From: Amycolatopsis tucumanensis
GTDB lineage: Bacteria; Actinomycetota; Actinomycetes; Mycobacteriales; Pseudonocardiaceae
Length of the DNA stretch: 64,000 nucleotides
NCBI RefSeq assembly: GCF_021654135.1
Contig: NZ_JAKGSD010000033.1
Span: 26,666 to 90,665 of the forward strand
Reading direction: 5' to 3'
Below, in pieces: positions 16,821 to 30,096 of this stretch (position 1 is the first letter of the stretch; the number at the start of each line of letters is the position of its first letter). The position numbers and the translations under genes were made by a program. The notes beneath the pieces were generated by a model. The model did not search any database. It was not told where the DNA came from and worked only from the letters and a program-made list of their open reading frames with translations.

Positions 16821-17741
16821 ATGCCAGCGACCCGACCAACCGGCGGCGAGTACGTGTGCCACGGCATCACCTGGGCGACAGGAAATCCCCGGCTGCTGCT
16901 GGCCCCGCTGCCCGACGGGCCGCTGGTCTACGCCGAGATCATGAACCAGCGACTCGGTTTTGCGGTCGGTACCGGCCGGTGGTGCACCGGCCGGTACCAG
17001 TTCGCCGACACGGTGCGCGTCGAGGCCCTCGCGTGTCCCGACCGCGCGCCGACCGAGCAGGGCGACCAGTGCGCTCGGTGCTTGCGCCAGGACGAGTTCC
17101 GCTTCGCCCACCAGTTCCACCAGGACGGCAACGTCCCCGCGGCCCTGCGCCAGTACATGGACCAGCCGCACTGGCTCTACCTCGCCACCTTCGCCGACGG
17201 CGCCACCAAGGTCGGCACTGCAGCCGAACCACGCAGGCAATCCCGCCTCGACGAACAAGGCGCCCTGATCGCGACCTATCTGACCAAGAGCGCCGACGGC
17301 CGCGCCGTACGCCACCTCGAAGACGCCATCACCCGCGGCCTGCAGGTGCCCCAGACCATCCGGGCCTCGACCAAGCTCAAGGCGCTGGCCAATCTGACCG
17401 ACCTGTCCACCGCGAGCGCGACCCACGACCGTCACGTCTCCCGCGCCGCGGACGCGCTCGCAGCGATGAACACTCCGGCAATGCTGGAGACGTGGACTCC
17501 TCCTGCCGAAGGCGACCGAATGCGCGTCGCCGACGGCGTACGGATGCTGTACCCACACGATCTGCGCGACGGTGAGCACGGCTTCACCGTCGTCTCGTGC
17601 GTCGGCACCCAGGTGCTGGCCGCCCTGGACGGTGACGACGAAGTGGACTACGTGCTCGACCTCGGCACCCTCAAGGGTCGCCGCATCACGCTCGGCCCGT
17701 TCACCTCGCCCGCCGCCGCCTTCCAGAACTCCCTCTTCTAA
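16821..17741 (+). CDS. DUF2797-family protein
   Basis: The 306-residue product has a cysteine cluster (CPDRAPTEQGDQCARC, residues ~74-90) followed by WLYLATFADGATKVGTAAEP and RRQSRLDEQGA. That pattern is recalled from DUF2797 proteins, which have no assigned function. The cysteines could bind zinc. It sits 31 bp after the kinase-like gene and 66 bp before a methyltransferase, all on the same strand, so it probably belongs to the deazaguanine-linked cluster. Confidence 0.65.
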   Translation: MPATRPTGGEYVCHGITWATGNPRLLLAPLPDGPLVYAEIMNQRLGFAVGTGRWCTGRYQFADTVRVEALACPDRAPTEQGDQCARCLRQDEFRFAHQFHQDGNVPAALRQYMDQPHWLYLATFADGATKVGTAAEPRRQSRLDEQGALIATYLTKSADGRAVRHLEDAITRGLQVPQTIRASTKLKALANLTDLSTASATHDRHVSRAADALAAMNTPAMLETWTPPAEGDRMRVADGVRMLYPHDLRDGEHGFTVVSCVGTQVLAALDGDDEVDYVLDLGTLKGRRITLGPFTSPAAAFQNSLF

Positions 17742-17807
17742 CCGACCCCGGCTCGTCGCGTCCGTCCGCAACGAGCCTGGCCTGCGCCCTGAAGCGAGGT
17801 ACCCGCG

Positions 17808-18647
17808 ATGGCACCACTGGACGCCCTTCTCGGCTGGGACGAGGACACCACTGCCGAGGCGTACGCCGCCTTCACCCGTGCCTTCCCCATGTATTCGGCC
17901 ACCAGCCGGGACCTTGCTCGCCGCGCCGATCTCACCGACAGCCGGCTGGTGGTCGACCTCTGCGGCGGAGCCGGCGCGACCGCGGAGGCAATCCTCGAAC
18001 TCGTGCCGATCGACGCCCAGGTCGTCTCCCTGGACAACGCCGCTGCCATGCAGCGCGTTGGCCGACGCACCCTGGCCGACCCACGCCTGAGCTGGGTCAC
18101 CGCACCAGCCGAAGATCTGGTCGGCCACGTTCCCGGCGCGGCAGACGCGGTGGTGTGCAACTCCGCGATCTGGAAGACCGACGTGCCACAGGTGTTCGCC
18201 GCCGTCCACCAGGTCCTACGACCCGGCGGCCGGTTCGTGTTCAACGTCGGCGGCGGCTTTGCCGGCGTCCGCCACCCCGACGAGACCAATGTGCGCACCG
18301 GCCCCTCGCTGAACACCTTGATCCGTCAGGTCGCGGCCCGTGACCACGGCTACGCCCCGCCTCCAGCCGCCGAGCCAGCTCCGAAGCTGCCACTGGACAC
18401 GATTGCCGACCACCTGTCGGTCGCCGGACTGACCGTGCTCGACACCGAGGTCGTCGCCCAGCGCAGCACGATGGCCGAGAAGAAGGCGTGGTTGTCGATT
18501 CCGGTCTTCGCTCGACCCGACGGGGACTTCACCCACGCTCAGCGGATGGACATCCTCGACAAGGCGTACTCGCTGACCACGCCCGACACGCCTACCGTGA
18601 CGAGCTGGCTCGTGGTTGTCGCACAGCGACCCAGGGAACTACGTTGA
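17808..18647 (+). CDS. Class I SAM-dependent methyltransferase
   Basis: The 279-residue protein has the SAM-binding motif VVDLCGGAGATAEAI (residues ~45-60), an acidic second motif in VVSLDNAAAM and a VLRPGGRFVFNVGGG post-motif. No substrate-specific domain is seen. The stop overlaps the TTG start of the NUDIX gene (TTGA), indicating translational coupling. By position it may methylate the product of the upstream pathway, which is unproven. Confidence 0.8.
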   Translation: MAPLDALLGWDEDTTAEAYAAFTRAFPMYSATSRDLARRADLTDSRLVVDLCGGAGATAEAILELVPIDAQVVSLDNAAAMQRVGRRTLADPRLSWVTAPAEDLVGHVPGAADAVVCNSAIWKTDVPQVFAAVHQVLRPGGRFVFNVGGGFAGVRHPDETNVRTGPSLNTLIRQVAARDHGYAPPPAAEPAPKLPLDTIADHLSVAGLTVLDTEVVAQRSTMAEKKAWLSIPVFARPDGDFTHAQRMDILDKAYSLTTPDTPTVTSWLVVVAQRPRELR

Positions 18648-19195
18648 CCGCCCCGCCACCGACCAGTAGCCACGGCAGCAGGATCAAGTACTGCGACCAC
18701 GCGGCCGTCGGCGTGCTCATCTCCTCACCGGACGGGCTGCTGGTCTTCGAACGCGCGAGGCCCCCTGCGGGGATCGCGCCGGTCGCTGGTCATGTCGACC
18801 AGCACGGAGGCCCCGAGCAAGCCGCCCGCATTGAGGTCGCCGAGGAAGTCGGCCTGACCGTCACCTCACTTCACCTGCTGCTGACCGCATGGCGGCCCAA
18901 CCACTGCCGCCGACCGACCAGCGACCGCGTGGGCCATCAGTGGTGGATCTATCGGGCCCAGACCTCTGGCCCGATCCGACCCTCTGCCCAAGAGGTGCGC
19001 GCACCCCGATGGCTGCACCAAGACCAGCTCCAGCAGCACGCGCACCGCACCGCGGCCTACGCCGAAGGGCAGCTGAGCGAGGAGCAGTTCACCGCGAAGC
19101 CCGGCTTGGAGCCGGTGTGGGTTCGATTCCTGCACGAGCTCCAACTGGTGACGCTGCCCGACGACATCCTGAGTCTGATCGACAAGGTCCTCTGA
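18644..19195 (+). CDS. NUDIX hydrolase-like protein
   Basis: The 183-residue product starts at a TTG overlapping the methyltransferase stop. GHVDQHGGPEQAARIEVAEE aligns with the NUDIX box, with H and D around the first glycine, and keeps the EVAEEVGL end. NUDIX enzymes hydrolyse nucleoside diphosphate derivatives. It is the last + strand gene of the 7-deazaguanine cluster and is convergent with another NUDIX gene. Confidence 0.75.
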   Translation: MTAPPPTSSHGSRIKYCDHAAVGVLISSPDGLLVFERARPPAGIAPVAGHVDQHGGPEQAARIEVAEEVGLTVTSLHLLLTAWRPNHCRRPTSDRVGHQWWIYRAQTSGPIRPSAQEVRAPRWLHQDQLQQHAHRTAAYAEGQLSEEQFTAKPGLEPVWVRFLHELQLVTLPDDILSLIDKVL

Positions 19196-19215
19196 CCGTG
19201 CACCGGCGACGGGTC

Positions 19216-19731
19216 TCAGCGCGCCCCCACCACGTTCCCCGCTGCCAATCGGCGTACGTACGCGCGGATACGTTCGCGGTCCTCGGGGAACACGCTCTCC
19301 CACGTCTCGTCCAGGTCAACCCACCTCGATGGCTGCCCAGTCTCCCCGCCGAGCGGCACGTCGCGGTCGACGACGGCGCCGTAGGACAGGCTCAGCGTCG
19401 GCGCCCAGTCGGCGCGGAAGGAGCGGACAGCCACCGCGGCCGGCATAGGCAGCAGCTCGCCCGCTACGCCGGCCTCCTCCACGAGTTCACGAGCTGCGGC
19501 TGCCCGCGGCGTCTCGCCTGGCTCGACCTTGCCGCCAGGCGGCACCCATCCGCGCACGCGGTGCCGTACCAGCAAGACGTGGCTGTACGTCGGGTCGGTG
19601 ACCCAGACCTCGGCCGCGAGCGGCTTCAGCAGCGACTGGTGGGCGTGGAGCCACGTCTGGGCGTCATCGAACTCCATCGCGGCAAGGCGAGCGTCCGCGA
19701 CCGCCGCTTCCACGGTCAACTGGTCAATCAC
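19216..19731 (-). CDS. NUDIX hydrolase
   Basis: The 171-residue protein contains a full NUDIX box, GGKVEPGETPRAAAARELVE followed by EAGV, near residues 66-88. It should bind Mg2+ and hydrolyse a nucleoside diphosphate-linked substrate. It converges on the preceding NUDIX gene with 20 bp between stops. The tandem TGAGGCG element and TTGACC box at 19877-19911 lie upstream on its strand, linking it to the XRE-associated sites. Confidence 0.88.
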   Translation of the reverse strand: MIDQLTVEAAVADARLAAMEFDDAQTWLHAHQSLLKPLAAEVWVTDPTYSHVLLVRHRVRGWVPPGGKVEPGETPRAAAARELVEEAGVAGELLPMPAAVAVRSFRADWAPTLSLSYGAVVDRDVPLGGETGQPSRWVDLDETWESVFPEDRERIRAYVRRLAAGNVVGAR

Positions 19732-20129
19732 CTGACCCAGCCTAAGCCGACGTCGCAGCCGACCCGGACATTGCAGGGGGACAAGGCCCGCCGTGTCCTG
19801 GCCTGTGAAGGAACGACCCGGAGGTTGGATGCCCCGAATGGTGGAATCGTCAGCGACGAGTCGCGATATTCATGCAGGTCAAGCTTGGTGACGCCTCAAC
19901 CGCGCCTCCACGGCACTGCCCGAACGCGCTTGATGACATGGCCCATTCGCAGTTGACTACCTCGGGCTGCGCCGAGAGGGAGGTGCTGCCTTAGCGGCGC
20001 GCTCTGTCGAGAGCATTTCTGCCCGAACAACCCAGGGTGTCCGCCCTGTCTCATATCTGGATGCGTCGTAACCGGGCCATGCTGACCATGGCCGTCCACA
20101 TAGTTGATCGTTGAACTAGAAGGGAAGCG
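19732..20129. other. Intergenic region with tandem element B
   Basis: About 400 bp between the divergent NUDIX and methyltransferase genes. It holds element B and its TTGACC box. The right end is A+T-richer just before the AAGGGAAG site of the + gene. No further gene is seen. Confidence 0.6.
19877..19911 (-). promoter_or_regulatory. Tandem element B with TTGACC box
   Basis: On the - strand this reads GGAGGCG-N4-TGAGGCG-T-CACC, four bases, then TTGACCTGC. The last nine bases and their spacing match element A exactly. It lies about 150 bp before the NUDIX start at 19731. Confidence 0.65.
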
Positions 20130-20704
20130 ATGGGCACCGATACCACCACCGTGTCGCCGGGGTCGCTGCGCGCGGAGATGGTCGCCAAGGTCCGCAAGTC
20201 GGGATACGCGCAGCTCAGTGAGGTCGCGCGGGTCCTGCTGGACACACCACGTCATGAGTTCGTGCCCGACGCCCCACTGGCCACTGCCTACGACCCGTGG
20301 CAGGCGGTGATCACCCACCGGTTCCAGGATGGCCGGTCGTTGTCCTGCGCGTCGGCGCCGTGGCTGGTCGCGGCGATGCTCGACCAGCTTCACGTCCAAC
20401 CCGGCAACCGCATCCTGGAAATCGGCGCGGGAACTGGCTACAACGCCTGCCTGCTTGCCCAGTTGACCGGCCGCGCGGACCTGGTGACCACGATCGACAT
20501 CGACCCGGACGTCACCGCGAAAGCCAAGCGGGCCCTGACCGCCACCGGCTACGGCGACGTGCATGTGATCACCGGCGATGGTGGGCTCGGCTATCCCGAC
20601 CACGCCCCGTACGACCGCATGATCGCCACCGTCTCGCCGTGGGACATTCCCGCGCAGTGGTGGCAACAGCTCGCGCCCGGAGGACGGCTGGTCGCCCCGC
20701 TGCG
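20130..20704 (+). pseudogene. 5' half of PCMT-like methyltransferase gene, interrupted by 22.8-kb element
   Basis: The first 191 codons encode a protein-L-isoaspartate-O-methyltransferase-like domain: DTPRHEFVPDAPL, the SAM motif ILEIGAGTGYNACLLAQL (~residues 88-105) and WWQQLAPGGRLVAPL at the break. The frame then runs into the element and stops at 20729, giving a 199-residue truncated product. The 3' half lies at 43478-44135. Joining 20704 to 43478 gives exactly 411 codons including the stop. The full protein resembles the 'FxLD system' methyltransferases found with some lanthipeptide loci, an identification made from memory. Confidence 0.88.
20700..20704. repeat. Target-site duplication CTGCG, left copy
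   Basis: CTGCG directly precedes the left end of the large element and recurs at 43473-43477. One extra C (20705) lies between it and the inverted repeat on this side. Confidence 0.8.
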
Positions 20705-20705
20705 C

Positions 20706-20755
20706 TTCCCTGTCAAGTCAGCGTGTTGAACCGTTTCGTCGGGCGGTGGTGGCGT
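20706..20755 (+). repeat. Left terminal inverted repeat of the large element
   Basis: It begins TTCCCTGTCAAG and ends TGGTGGCGT. It pairs with 43424-43472 on the other strand. It is not obviously related to the repeats of the 1.6-kb element at 53134. Confidence 0.75.
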
Positions 20756-20788
20756 TCCCAGCCGCCGCTCGGACCGATTAACGTGGGT

Positions 20789-20804
20789 GCTGAGGGTGCT
20801 CAGC
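20789..20804 (-). terminator. Hairpin at the end of the htrA gene
   Basis: GCTGAG and CTCAGC form a perfect 6-bp stem with a GGTG loop overlapping the protease stop codon. There is no clear T run. Confidence 0.3.
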
Positions 20805-21834
20805 CGGTGCGCGAGCCGATGGTCAGGGTGACGGATTGGGATGTGTCTGCGCGGATGAGGGTGGCCGGCACCTTCTGTCCTGGCTGGGTGTGTCGGAGGG
20901 CAGCCAGGAGGTCCTCGACGCTGCGGATTGGTGTGCCGGCGAATTCGGTGATGACGTCGCCGGTGCGGATGCCGCTGGCGGCGGCGGGACCGCTTTGGTC
21001 GATGCCGAGGACGAGTGCGCCGTGGTCGGTGTGTACGCCGAGTTTTTGTTGGATGTCGGGGGTGAGCCGGCCGAGTGAGATCCCGAGGTAGGGGTGGGTC
21101 GCGGTGCCCTTGGTGAGCAGCTGGTCGGCGATGTCGGTGACGGTGGCTGAGGGGATGGCGAACCCGAGAGACACCGCCCCTGCGGCGGGTGGGATGTATG
21201 CCTCGTTGATGCCCACGACCCGGCCTTGCGTGTCGAGCAGTGCACCGCCGGAGTTGCCGGGGGAGATCGAGGCGTCGGTTTGAATGAGGTCCACAAGGGA
21301 CTGGGTTTGGCCGGCGGATCCGGGGATCTCGCGGTGCAGCCCGGAGATGATGCCGGCGGTGACCGAGTTCTCGAAGCCCAGGGGGCTGCCGATGGCCAGG
21401 GCTCGTTCACCGGGCCGGGGCAGGTCGTTGCGGTACTGCGGCACGGGCAGGTTCTTGCGGTCGGTGCGCACGACGGCGAGGTCGGTGATGGTGTCGGTGG
21501 CCAGGACGGTGCCGGGTGAGCGGGCGCCGTCGGCGTAGGCGATGGTGACCTCTCGCTGGGTTCCCACGACGTGCTGGTTGGTGACCACGACGTCCGGGCG
21601 CAGGACGACCCCGCTGCCCAGGTCCTGGCCTGCCTGGACGGTGACCACGCTGGGGCTGACCCGGTCGACCACGTCGGCGTACCCGGCCCCTGGCCCCGCG
21701 GGGGCCGGGGTGGTGGTGGTGGCGTTCGGCTGGGCGGGATTGCTCGATCCGGTCGTGCAGGCTGACAGCGCAATGGCCGCCGCCGCGACTGCACCGCAGA
21801 TCCGCGCCGTTCGAGGGCTAACTGTGCTGTTCAT
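20800..21834 (-). CDS. HtrA/DegP-like lipoprotein serine protease
   Basis: The 344-residue protein starts with a lipoprotein signal peptide (AAAIALSAC, lipidated Cys26). The trypsin-like domain carries the triad H (VVTNQHVVG), D (ITDLAVV) and S (SPGNSGGALL). One PDZ domain follows (~residues 255-340; GIRTGDVITEFAG). It should degrade or refold damaged proteins outside the membrane. Its start overlaps the htpX stop by 4 bp. With htpX and clpB it forms the end of the chaperone operon, just inside the left end of the element. Confidence 0.9.
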   Translation of the reverse strand: MNSTVSPRTARICGAVAAAAIALSACTTGSSNPAQPNATTTTPAPAGPGAGYADVVDRVSPSVVTVQAGQDLGSGVVLRPDVVVTNQHVVGTQREVTIAYADGARSPGTVLATDTITDLAVVRTDRKNLPVPQYRNDLPRPGERALAIGSPLGFENSVTAGIISGLHREIPGSAGQTQSLVDLIQTDASISPGNSGGALLDTQGRVVGINEAYIPPAAGAVSLGFAIPSATVTDIADQLLTKGTATHPYLGISLGRLTPDIQQKLGVHTDHGALVLGIDQSGPAAASGIRTGDVITEFAGTPIRSVEDLLAALRHTQPGQKVPATLIRADTSQSVTLTIGSRTG

Positions 21835-22784
21835 CGCGCGAGGCTCCTCATCGTGGGGGCCAGTGCACCCGCCCAACTCGACCGGGGCGCGGGGCGCGCT
21901 GGACCCGACGGGCCGGCCGCTACCTGGCTGGCTAGCTGCCGCAGGCGGCGGATGCGCTCGGCGGTCGGCGGGTGGGTGCTGAACAGCGCCGCCACCCCGT
22001 CGTCGCTGAGCGGGTGAGCGATCATGAGGTGGGCGTAGGCGGCGTGTGGAGCGTCGGCGGGCAGCGGCAGCCGCCGTGTCCACTGGTCGATCTTCTGCAG
22101 GGCGCTTGCTAGAGCGAGCGGGTCGCCGGAGAGATCCGCGCCGTCGACATCGGCTTGGTATTCGCGGCTGCGGCTGATGGCGAGCTGGATCAGCCCGGCC
22201 GCGACGGGGGCGAGGATCAGCATCAGCAGCGCGGCCACCGGGTGGGGTCCGTCGTCGTCCTCGGTGGACGAGCCGATGGGCAGGAACAGGGCGAGGTTGG
22301 CCAGGCTGGTGAGGATCCCGGCCAGGGCGGCGGCGACGCTGGAGGTGAGGATGTCCCGGTTGTACACGTGGGACAGTTCGTGGCCCAGGACCGCGCGCAG
22401 CTCGCGTGGGGTGAGCAGACGCAGGATGCCGTCGGTAACGCAGACCGCGGCGTGGCGGGGACTGCGGCCGGTGGCGAACGCGTTGGGCTGGGCGATGGGG
22501 CTGACATACAGCCGCGGCATCGGCTGGCCGGCACTGGTGGCCAGCTCGCGCACCATCGCATGCAGCTCGGGTGCCTGCGCTTCGTTGACCGGGCGGGCGG
22601 CCATGGCGTGCAACGCGATCGTGTCGGAGTAGAAGTAGGCGGCCCCGTTCATCACCAGCGACAGCACGGTGGCCACGATGAGTCCGGTGCTGCCGCCGAG
22701 CGCGTAGCCGATGGTGAGGATGAGCGCGGTGAGCACACCGAGCAGCAGCGCGGTCTTGAGCGCGTTGGTGTAGCGCCGCACCAT
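21831..22784 (-). CDS. htpX: HtpX-like membrane zinc metalloprotease
   Basis: The 317-residue protein has two N-terminal membrane helices (residues ~10-50), the M48 zinc motif HELSH in RAVLGHELSHVYN (~residue 138), another hydrophobic pair (~150-200) and SREYQADVDGADLSG supplying the third zinc ligand. HtpX cleaves misfolded membrane proteins on the cytoplasmic side. It sits between clpB and htrA, a pairing also seen in proteobacterial heat-resistance islands. Confidence 0.92.
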   Translation of the reverse strand: MVRRYTNALKTALLLGVLTALILTIGYALGGSTGLIVATVLSLVMNGAAYFYSDTIALHAMAARPVNEAQAPELHAMVRELATSAGQPMPRLYVSPIAQPNAFATGRSPRHAAVCVTDGILRLLTPRELRAVLGHELSHVYNRDILTSSVAAALAGILTSLANLALFLPIGSSTEDDDGPHPVAALLMLILAPVAAGLIQLAISRSREYQADVDGADLSGDPLALASALQKIDQWTRRLPLPADAPHAAYAHLMIAHPLSDDGVAALFSTHPPTAERIRRLRQLASQVAAGPSGPARPAPRSSWAGALAPTMRSLAR

Positions 22785-22820
22785 GAGGATTCACCTCCCG
22801 TTGTCGTCTGGTGTTGTGGG

Positions 22821-25490
<2,670 letters not shown>

Positions 25491-25493
25491 GGG

Positions 25494-25850
25494 TCACCTC
25501 CACGGTTGTCGTTGACTACGGCGCAGCGCGCGTTCCAGCTGGTCGACCCGGTCCAGCAGATCCAGCACCAGCCCCAGAGCGGCGTAGTTGACCGAGAACG
25601 CGGCGCGCAGTCGCTGCATGCGGGCCAGCCTCGCCAGCTGGTCCGGGGCGAACCACAGCGCCCCGGCCCGGTCTCGCTCTGGGTCGAGCAACCCGAGCGC
25701 GACGAACCGGGTCACCAGGTCCGGGTGGGTGCCGGTGGCGCGGGCGAAGGATTCCAGGTCCAGCCACCCACGCCGGTTGTGGTCGGGATCGCGCTGGTAG
25801 CGGATCAACGCATAGCTCATCGGGGCACCTGGGATCGAACTGTCGGTCAT
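25494..25850 (-). CDS. CbpM-like chaperone modulator
   Basis: The 118-residue protein has a MerR-like helix-turn-helix core (YALIRYQRDPD...LDLESFARATGTHPDLVTRF) and an alpha-helical tail, as in CbpM, which binds the J-domain of CbpA and tunes it. It overlaps the dnaJ/cbpA stop by 4 bp, the usual cbpA-cbpM arrangement. A direct DNA-binding role (HspR-like) is less likely because of this coupling. Confidence 0.75.
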   Translation of the reverse strand: MTDSSIPGAPMSYALIRYQRDPDHNRRGWLDLESFARATGTHPDLVTRFVALGLLDPERDRAGALWFAPDQLARLARMQRLRAAFSVNYAALGLVLDLLDRVDQLERALRRSQRQPWR

Positions 25851-26839
25851 GACCGCCTCCTCGCCGACGTGCCGCGGGGGTCGAAGGTCGAGGCTGTGGC
25901 CAGTTCGGCGAACAGCCGGCGCTCGGCGTCGGTAAGCCGGTCGGGTACCACGATCCGCGCCTCGGCGTAGAGGTCACCGGCCTGGCCGCGCGGGTGGGGC
26001 ATGCCCTGTCCGCGCAGCCGCAACCGCCGGCCGCTGGAGGTACCCGCCGGGACCTTCACCTTGGTCTGCCCGCCGGGGGTGTCCACCGCGACCGTCGCGC
26101 CCAATGCGGCTTCCCATGGCGCCAACGGCAGATCGACGGTCAGGTCTCGTCCGTCGACGCGGTAGCGCGGGTGCGGTGTCAGCCGCACCACCAGATACAG
26201 GTCGCCCGCTGCCGCGGCGTTGCCGATGCCCTGGCCGCCTTGCCCGGCCAGCCGGATCCGCTGCCCGTCGGTCACCCCGGCGGGAATGGTCACCCGCAGC
26301 GTGCGCGGCCCGTCGGGGCCGGGCAGGGTCAGCGAACGCTGCCCGCCCCGGTATGCCTCCTCGACAGTCAATTCGAGTTCGGCCTCCTGGTCCGCGCCCC
26401 GCACGGACTGCCCGCGGGCGCGGGCGGTGCGCTGGCCGAAGATGCTGCCGAACAGGTCCTCGACATCGAACTCGCCGCCGAACCCGGCACTGAACGGCGA
26501 CCCGCCGAACCCTCCGCCGGGCCCGGTGTTCACCCAGACCCGCTCACCACCGGAACCGGACCGCGCGCCGGTGCCGGCGCGGGCGCGCTGCCAGGTCTCG
26601 GGGTCGACGCCCTCGGGCACCTGCCGGAAGTCCGGCCCGAACGCGTCGTAGCGGCGCCGCGTCTCCGGATCGGAGAGCACCTGGTACGCCTCGGAGACCT
26701 CCTTGAACCGATCCTCGGCCCCCGGTTGCTTGTTCACGTCCGGGTGGTACTTGCGCGCCAGCGTGCGGTAGGCGCGCTGGATCTCCTCCTGACTGGCGGT
26801 GCGCGACACCCCCAGCGCCTCGTAGAAGTCACGAGCCAC
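25847..26839 (-). CDS. DnaJ-class co-chaperone, CbpA type
   Basis: The 330-residue protein has an N-terminal J domain with HPD (YHPDVNKQPG), a Gly/Phe-rich linker (~residues 85-135) and two C-terminal substrate domains (~145-310). It lacks the four CxxCxGxG zinc repeats of DnaJ, so it is a type II, CbpA-like protein. It stimulates DnaK and delivers clients. It lies between grpE and cbpM in one operon. Confidence 0.9.
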   Translation of the reverse strand: MARDFYEALGVSRTASQEEIQRAYRTLARKYHPDVNKQPGAEDRFKEVSEAYQVLSDPETRRRYDAFGPDFRQVPEGVDPETWQRARAGTGARSGSGGERVWVNTGPGGGFGGSPFSAGFGGEFDVEDLFGSIFGQRTARARGQSVRGADQEAELELTVEEAYRGGQRSLTLPGPDGPRTLRVTIPAGVTDGQRIRLAGQGGQGIGNAAAAGDLYLVVRLTPHPRYRVDGRDLTVDLPLAPWEAALGATVAVDTPGGQTKVKVPAGTSSGRRLRLRGQGMPHPRGQAGDLYAEARIVVPDRLTDAERRLFAELATASTFDPRGTSARRRS

Positions 26840-26845
26840 CGAGCG

Positions 26846-27496
26846 TCACCCCCTGTCCCGCTCGTCTCGGGATCCGTCATCGGCGGCGCGGGCGGCGACC
26901 ACGACCGTCGCCGGACGTAGTTGCCGGTCGGCGTCACCGTAGCCGGGGCGCAGTACCTCGACCACGGTGCCGGGCTTGGCCTCGGTGTCCGCGCGGGTGG
27001 ACACGGCCTCGTGCCGGGTCGGGTCGAACGCCACGCCGTGGTCGTCGCGGCGTGGGTAGCCCAGTCCGGCCAGCACCGTCAGGGCCTGGTCGCGGACCGC
27101 GCGGATGCCCTGCACGATCGAGCCGGGGTCGGCGTCGGCGTGGGTCAGGGCGAGGTCGAGGTTGTCCACGACCGGCAGCCAGGCCGCGGCCACCCGGCCG
27201 CGCTCGTCAAGGCGTTGCCGTTCGCTGTCTCGGGCTACCCGCTTGCGCAGGTTGTCCAGCTCCGCGGCGGTACGCCGCCACCGGTCTTCCAGCTCGGCCA
27301 CTTGTGCCCGCAGCCGAGCCACCTCGTCCTCGGGCTCGGCCTGGTCGGCCGGGGCGGCCGGGTCGGTTTCGGGAGCGGGCGGCTCGGCCCGCTCCCGCAC
27401 GAACCGCTCCTCCCGCGGCTGCTGCTCGCCGACCGTCGCTCGGCCGCCGGGGTCGAGGTGCTCGCCGGGGCCGGAGCGGATGCGGTCCTCGGCCAT
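26846..27496 (-). CDS. grpE: GrpE nucleotide exchange factor
   Basis: The 216-residue protein has an acidic, disordered N-terminus, a long coiled coil (EVARLRAQVAELEDRWRRTA, ~residues 60-105) and a C-terminal beta domain with KPGTVVEVLRPGY. The ATG at 27496 follows GAGAGGAGGG; an upstream ATG at 27514 would start inside that ribosome site. GrpE releases ADP from DnaK, which is encoded just before it. Confidence 0.9.
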   Translation of the reverse strand: MAEDRIRSGPGEHLDPGGRATVGEQQPREERFVRERAEPPAPETDPAAPADQAEPEDEVARLRAQVAELEDRWRRTAAELDNLRKRVARDSERQRLDERGRVAAAWLPVVDNLDLALTHADADPGSIVQGIRAVRDQALTVLAGLGYPRRDDHGVAFDPTRHEAVSTRADTEAKPGTVVEVLRPGYGDADRQLRPATVVVAARAADDGSRDERDRG

Positions 27497-27510
27497 GGCG
27501 TGCCCTCCTC

Positions 27511-29394
<1,884 letters not shown>

Positions 29395-29417
29395 GAGAAG
29401 CGCCTCCCCTCACGTGA

Positions 29418-29891
29418 TCAGGACTGGCTGGTCTGCAGCAGTTCGCGGGCGCGTTCGGCGTGCGCGGGGTCGACCAGCACCTCGTAGCGGTCGGCGATCA
29501 GCTGGCTGGCCGAGAGGAAGTCCCGGCGGCCACCGGAGAGCGCGTGCCAGATCAGGGCCGCCACGGCGCCGACCACCGCGCCCCACAGCAGCGCCCACAA
29601 GATCACCGCGAACCACGCGACCGCGTTGGTGGTGAACAGCGCCAGGAACACGCCGAACAGCAGCCCGATCCACAGCCCGTTGAGGGCGCCCAGCCCGGCT
29701 GCCTTCGGATATGTCAGCCGGCCCAGCACGTCTTCCACCAGGCGCAGGCCCACGCCGCTGATGGTGGTGTGCTCGACCGGGAAACCCTTGTCGGACAACG
29801 AGTCCACCGCGCGTTCCGCGTCGGCGTAGTTGTCGAACCCCGCCACGACCTCCCGGTTACGGGAGCTGGTCACCTGAGCCAATCGAGCCAT
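29418..29891 (-). CDS. YflT-like general stress membrane protein
   Basis: The 157-residue protein begins with a short alpha/beta domain (VVAGFDNYADAERAVDSLSD), as in the heat-induced stress protein YflT family. Two hydrophobic segments follow (~residues 68-115: LWIGLLFGVFLALF and ILWALLWGAVVGAVAALIW), with a closing soluble strand. It is the first gene of the chaperone operon, 23 bp before dnaK. Its biochemical role is unknown in the family. Confidence 0.75.
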   Translation of the reverse strand: MARLAQVTSSRNREVVAGFDNYADAERAVDSLSDKGFPVEHTTISGVGLRLVEDVLGRLTYPKAAGLGALNGLWIGLLFGVFLALFTTNAVAWFAVILWALLWGAVVGAVAALIWHALSGGRRDFLSASQLIADRYEVLVDPAHAERARELLQTSQS

Positions 29892-29954
29892 TGCTTCCGC
29901 CTCCCTGCTGTTGTGAACTCGCCTTCGATGGGTCTCTCCGCCCCACGAGCGCTA

Positions 29955-29975
29955 CTACACGCATGCCGCGCGTAG
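29955..29975. promoter_or_regulatory. Dyad upstream of the chaperone operon
   Basis: The arms CTACNCGC and GCGNGTAG form a perfect dyad with a 5-bp centre about 65-85 bp before the YflT-like start. It could be an operator. It does not match the HspR consensus. Confidence 0.4.
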
Positions 29976-30096
29976 CGGGAGAGAAATCACCGGCCAACCA
30001 CCCGCATACCCGCCGCGGCTCGCACCAACCGGGCTTGCGGTCACCGCCGCGGACAGGTCGACGGGGTCGCCCTGTCGGCTGGTGCGGATGCTGCAC

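Noticed and set aside
19111..19140. GGTTCGATTCC looks like a tRNA T-loop
   Set aside because: It is inside the NUDIX gene, in frame with conserved protein sequence, and no acceptor or anticodon arms fold around it.
20711..20720. TGTCAAG as a TGT...ACA transposon end
   Set aside because: The right end reads TATTGAAG at the same place, and only the TTCCCT ends leave a direct CTGCG duplication and an in-frame join.
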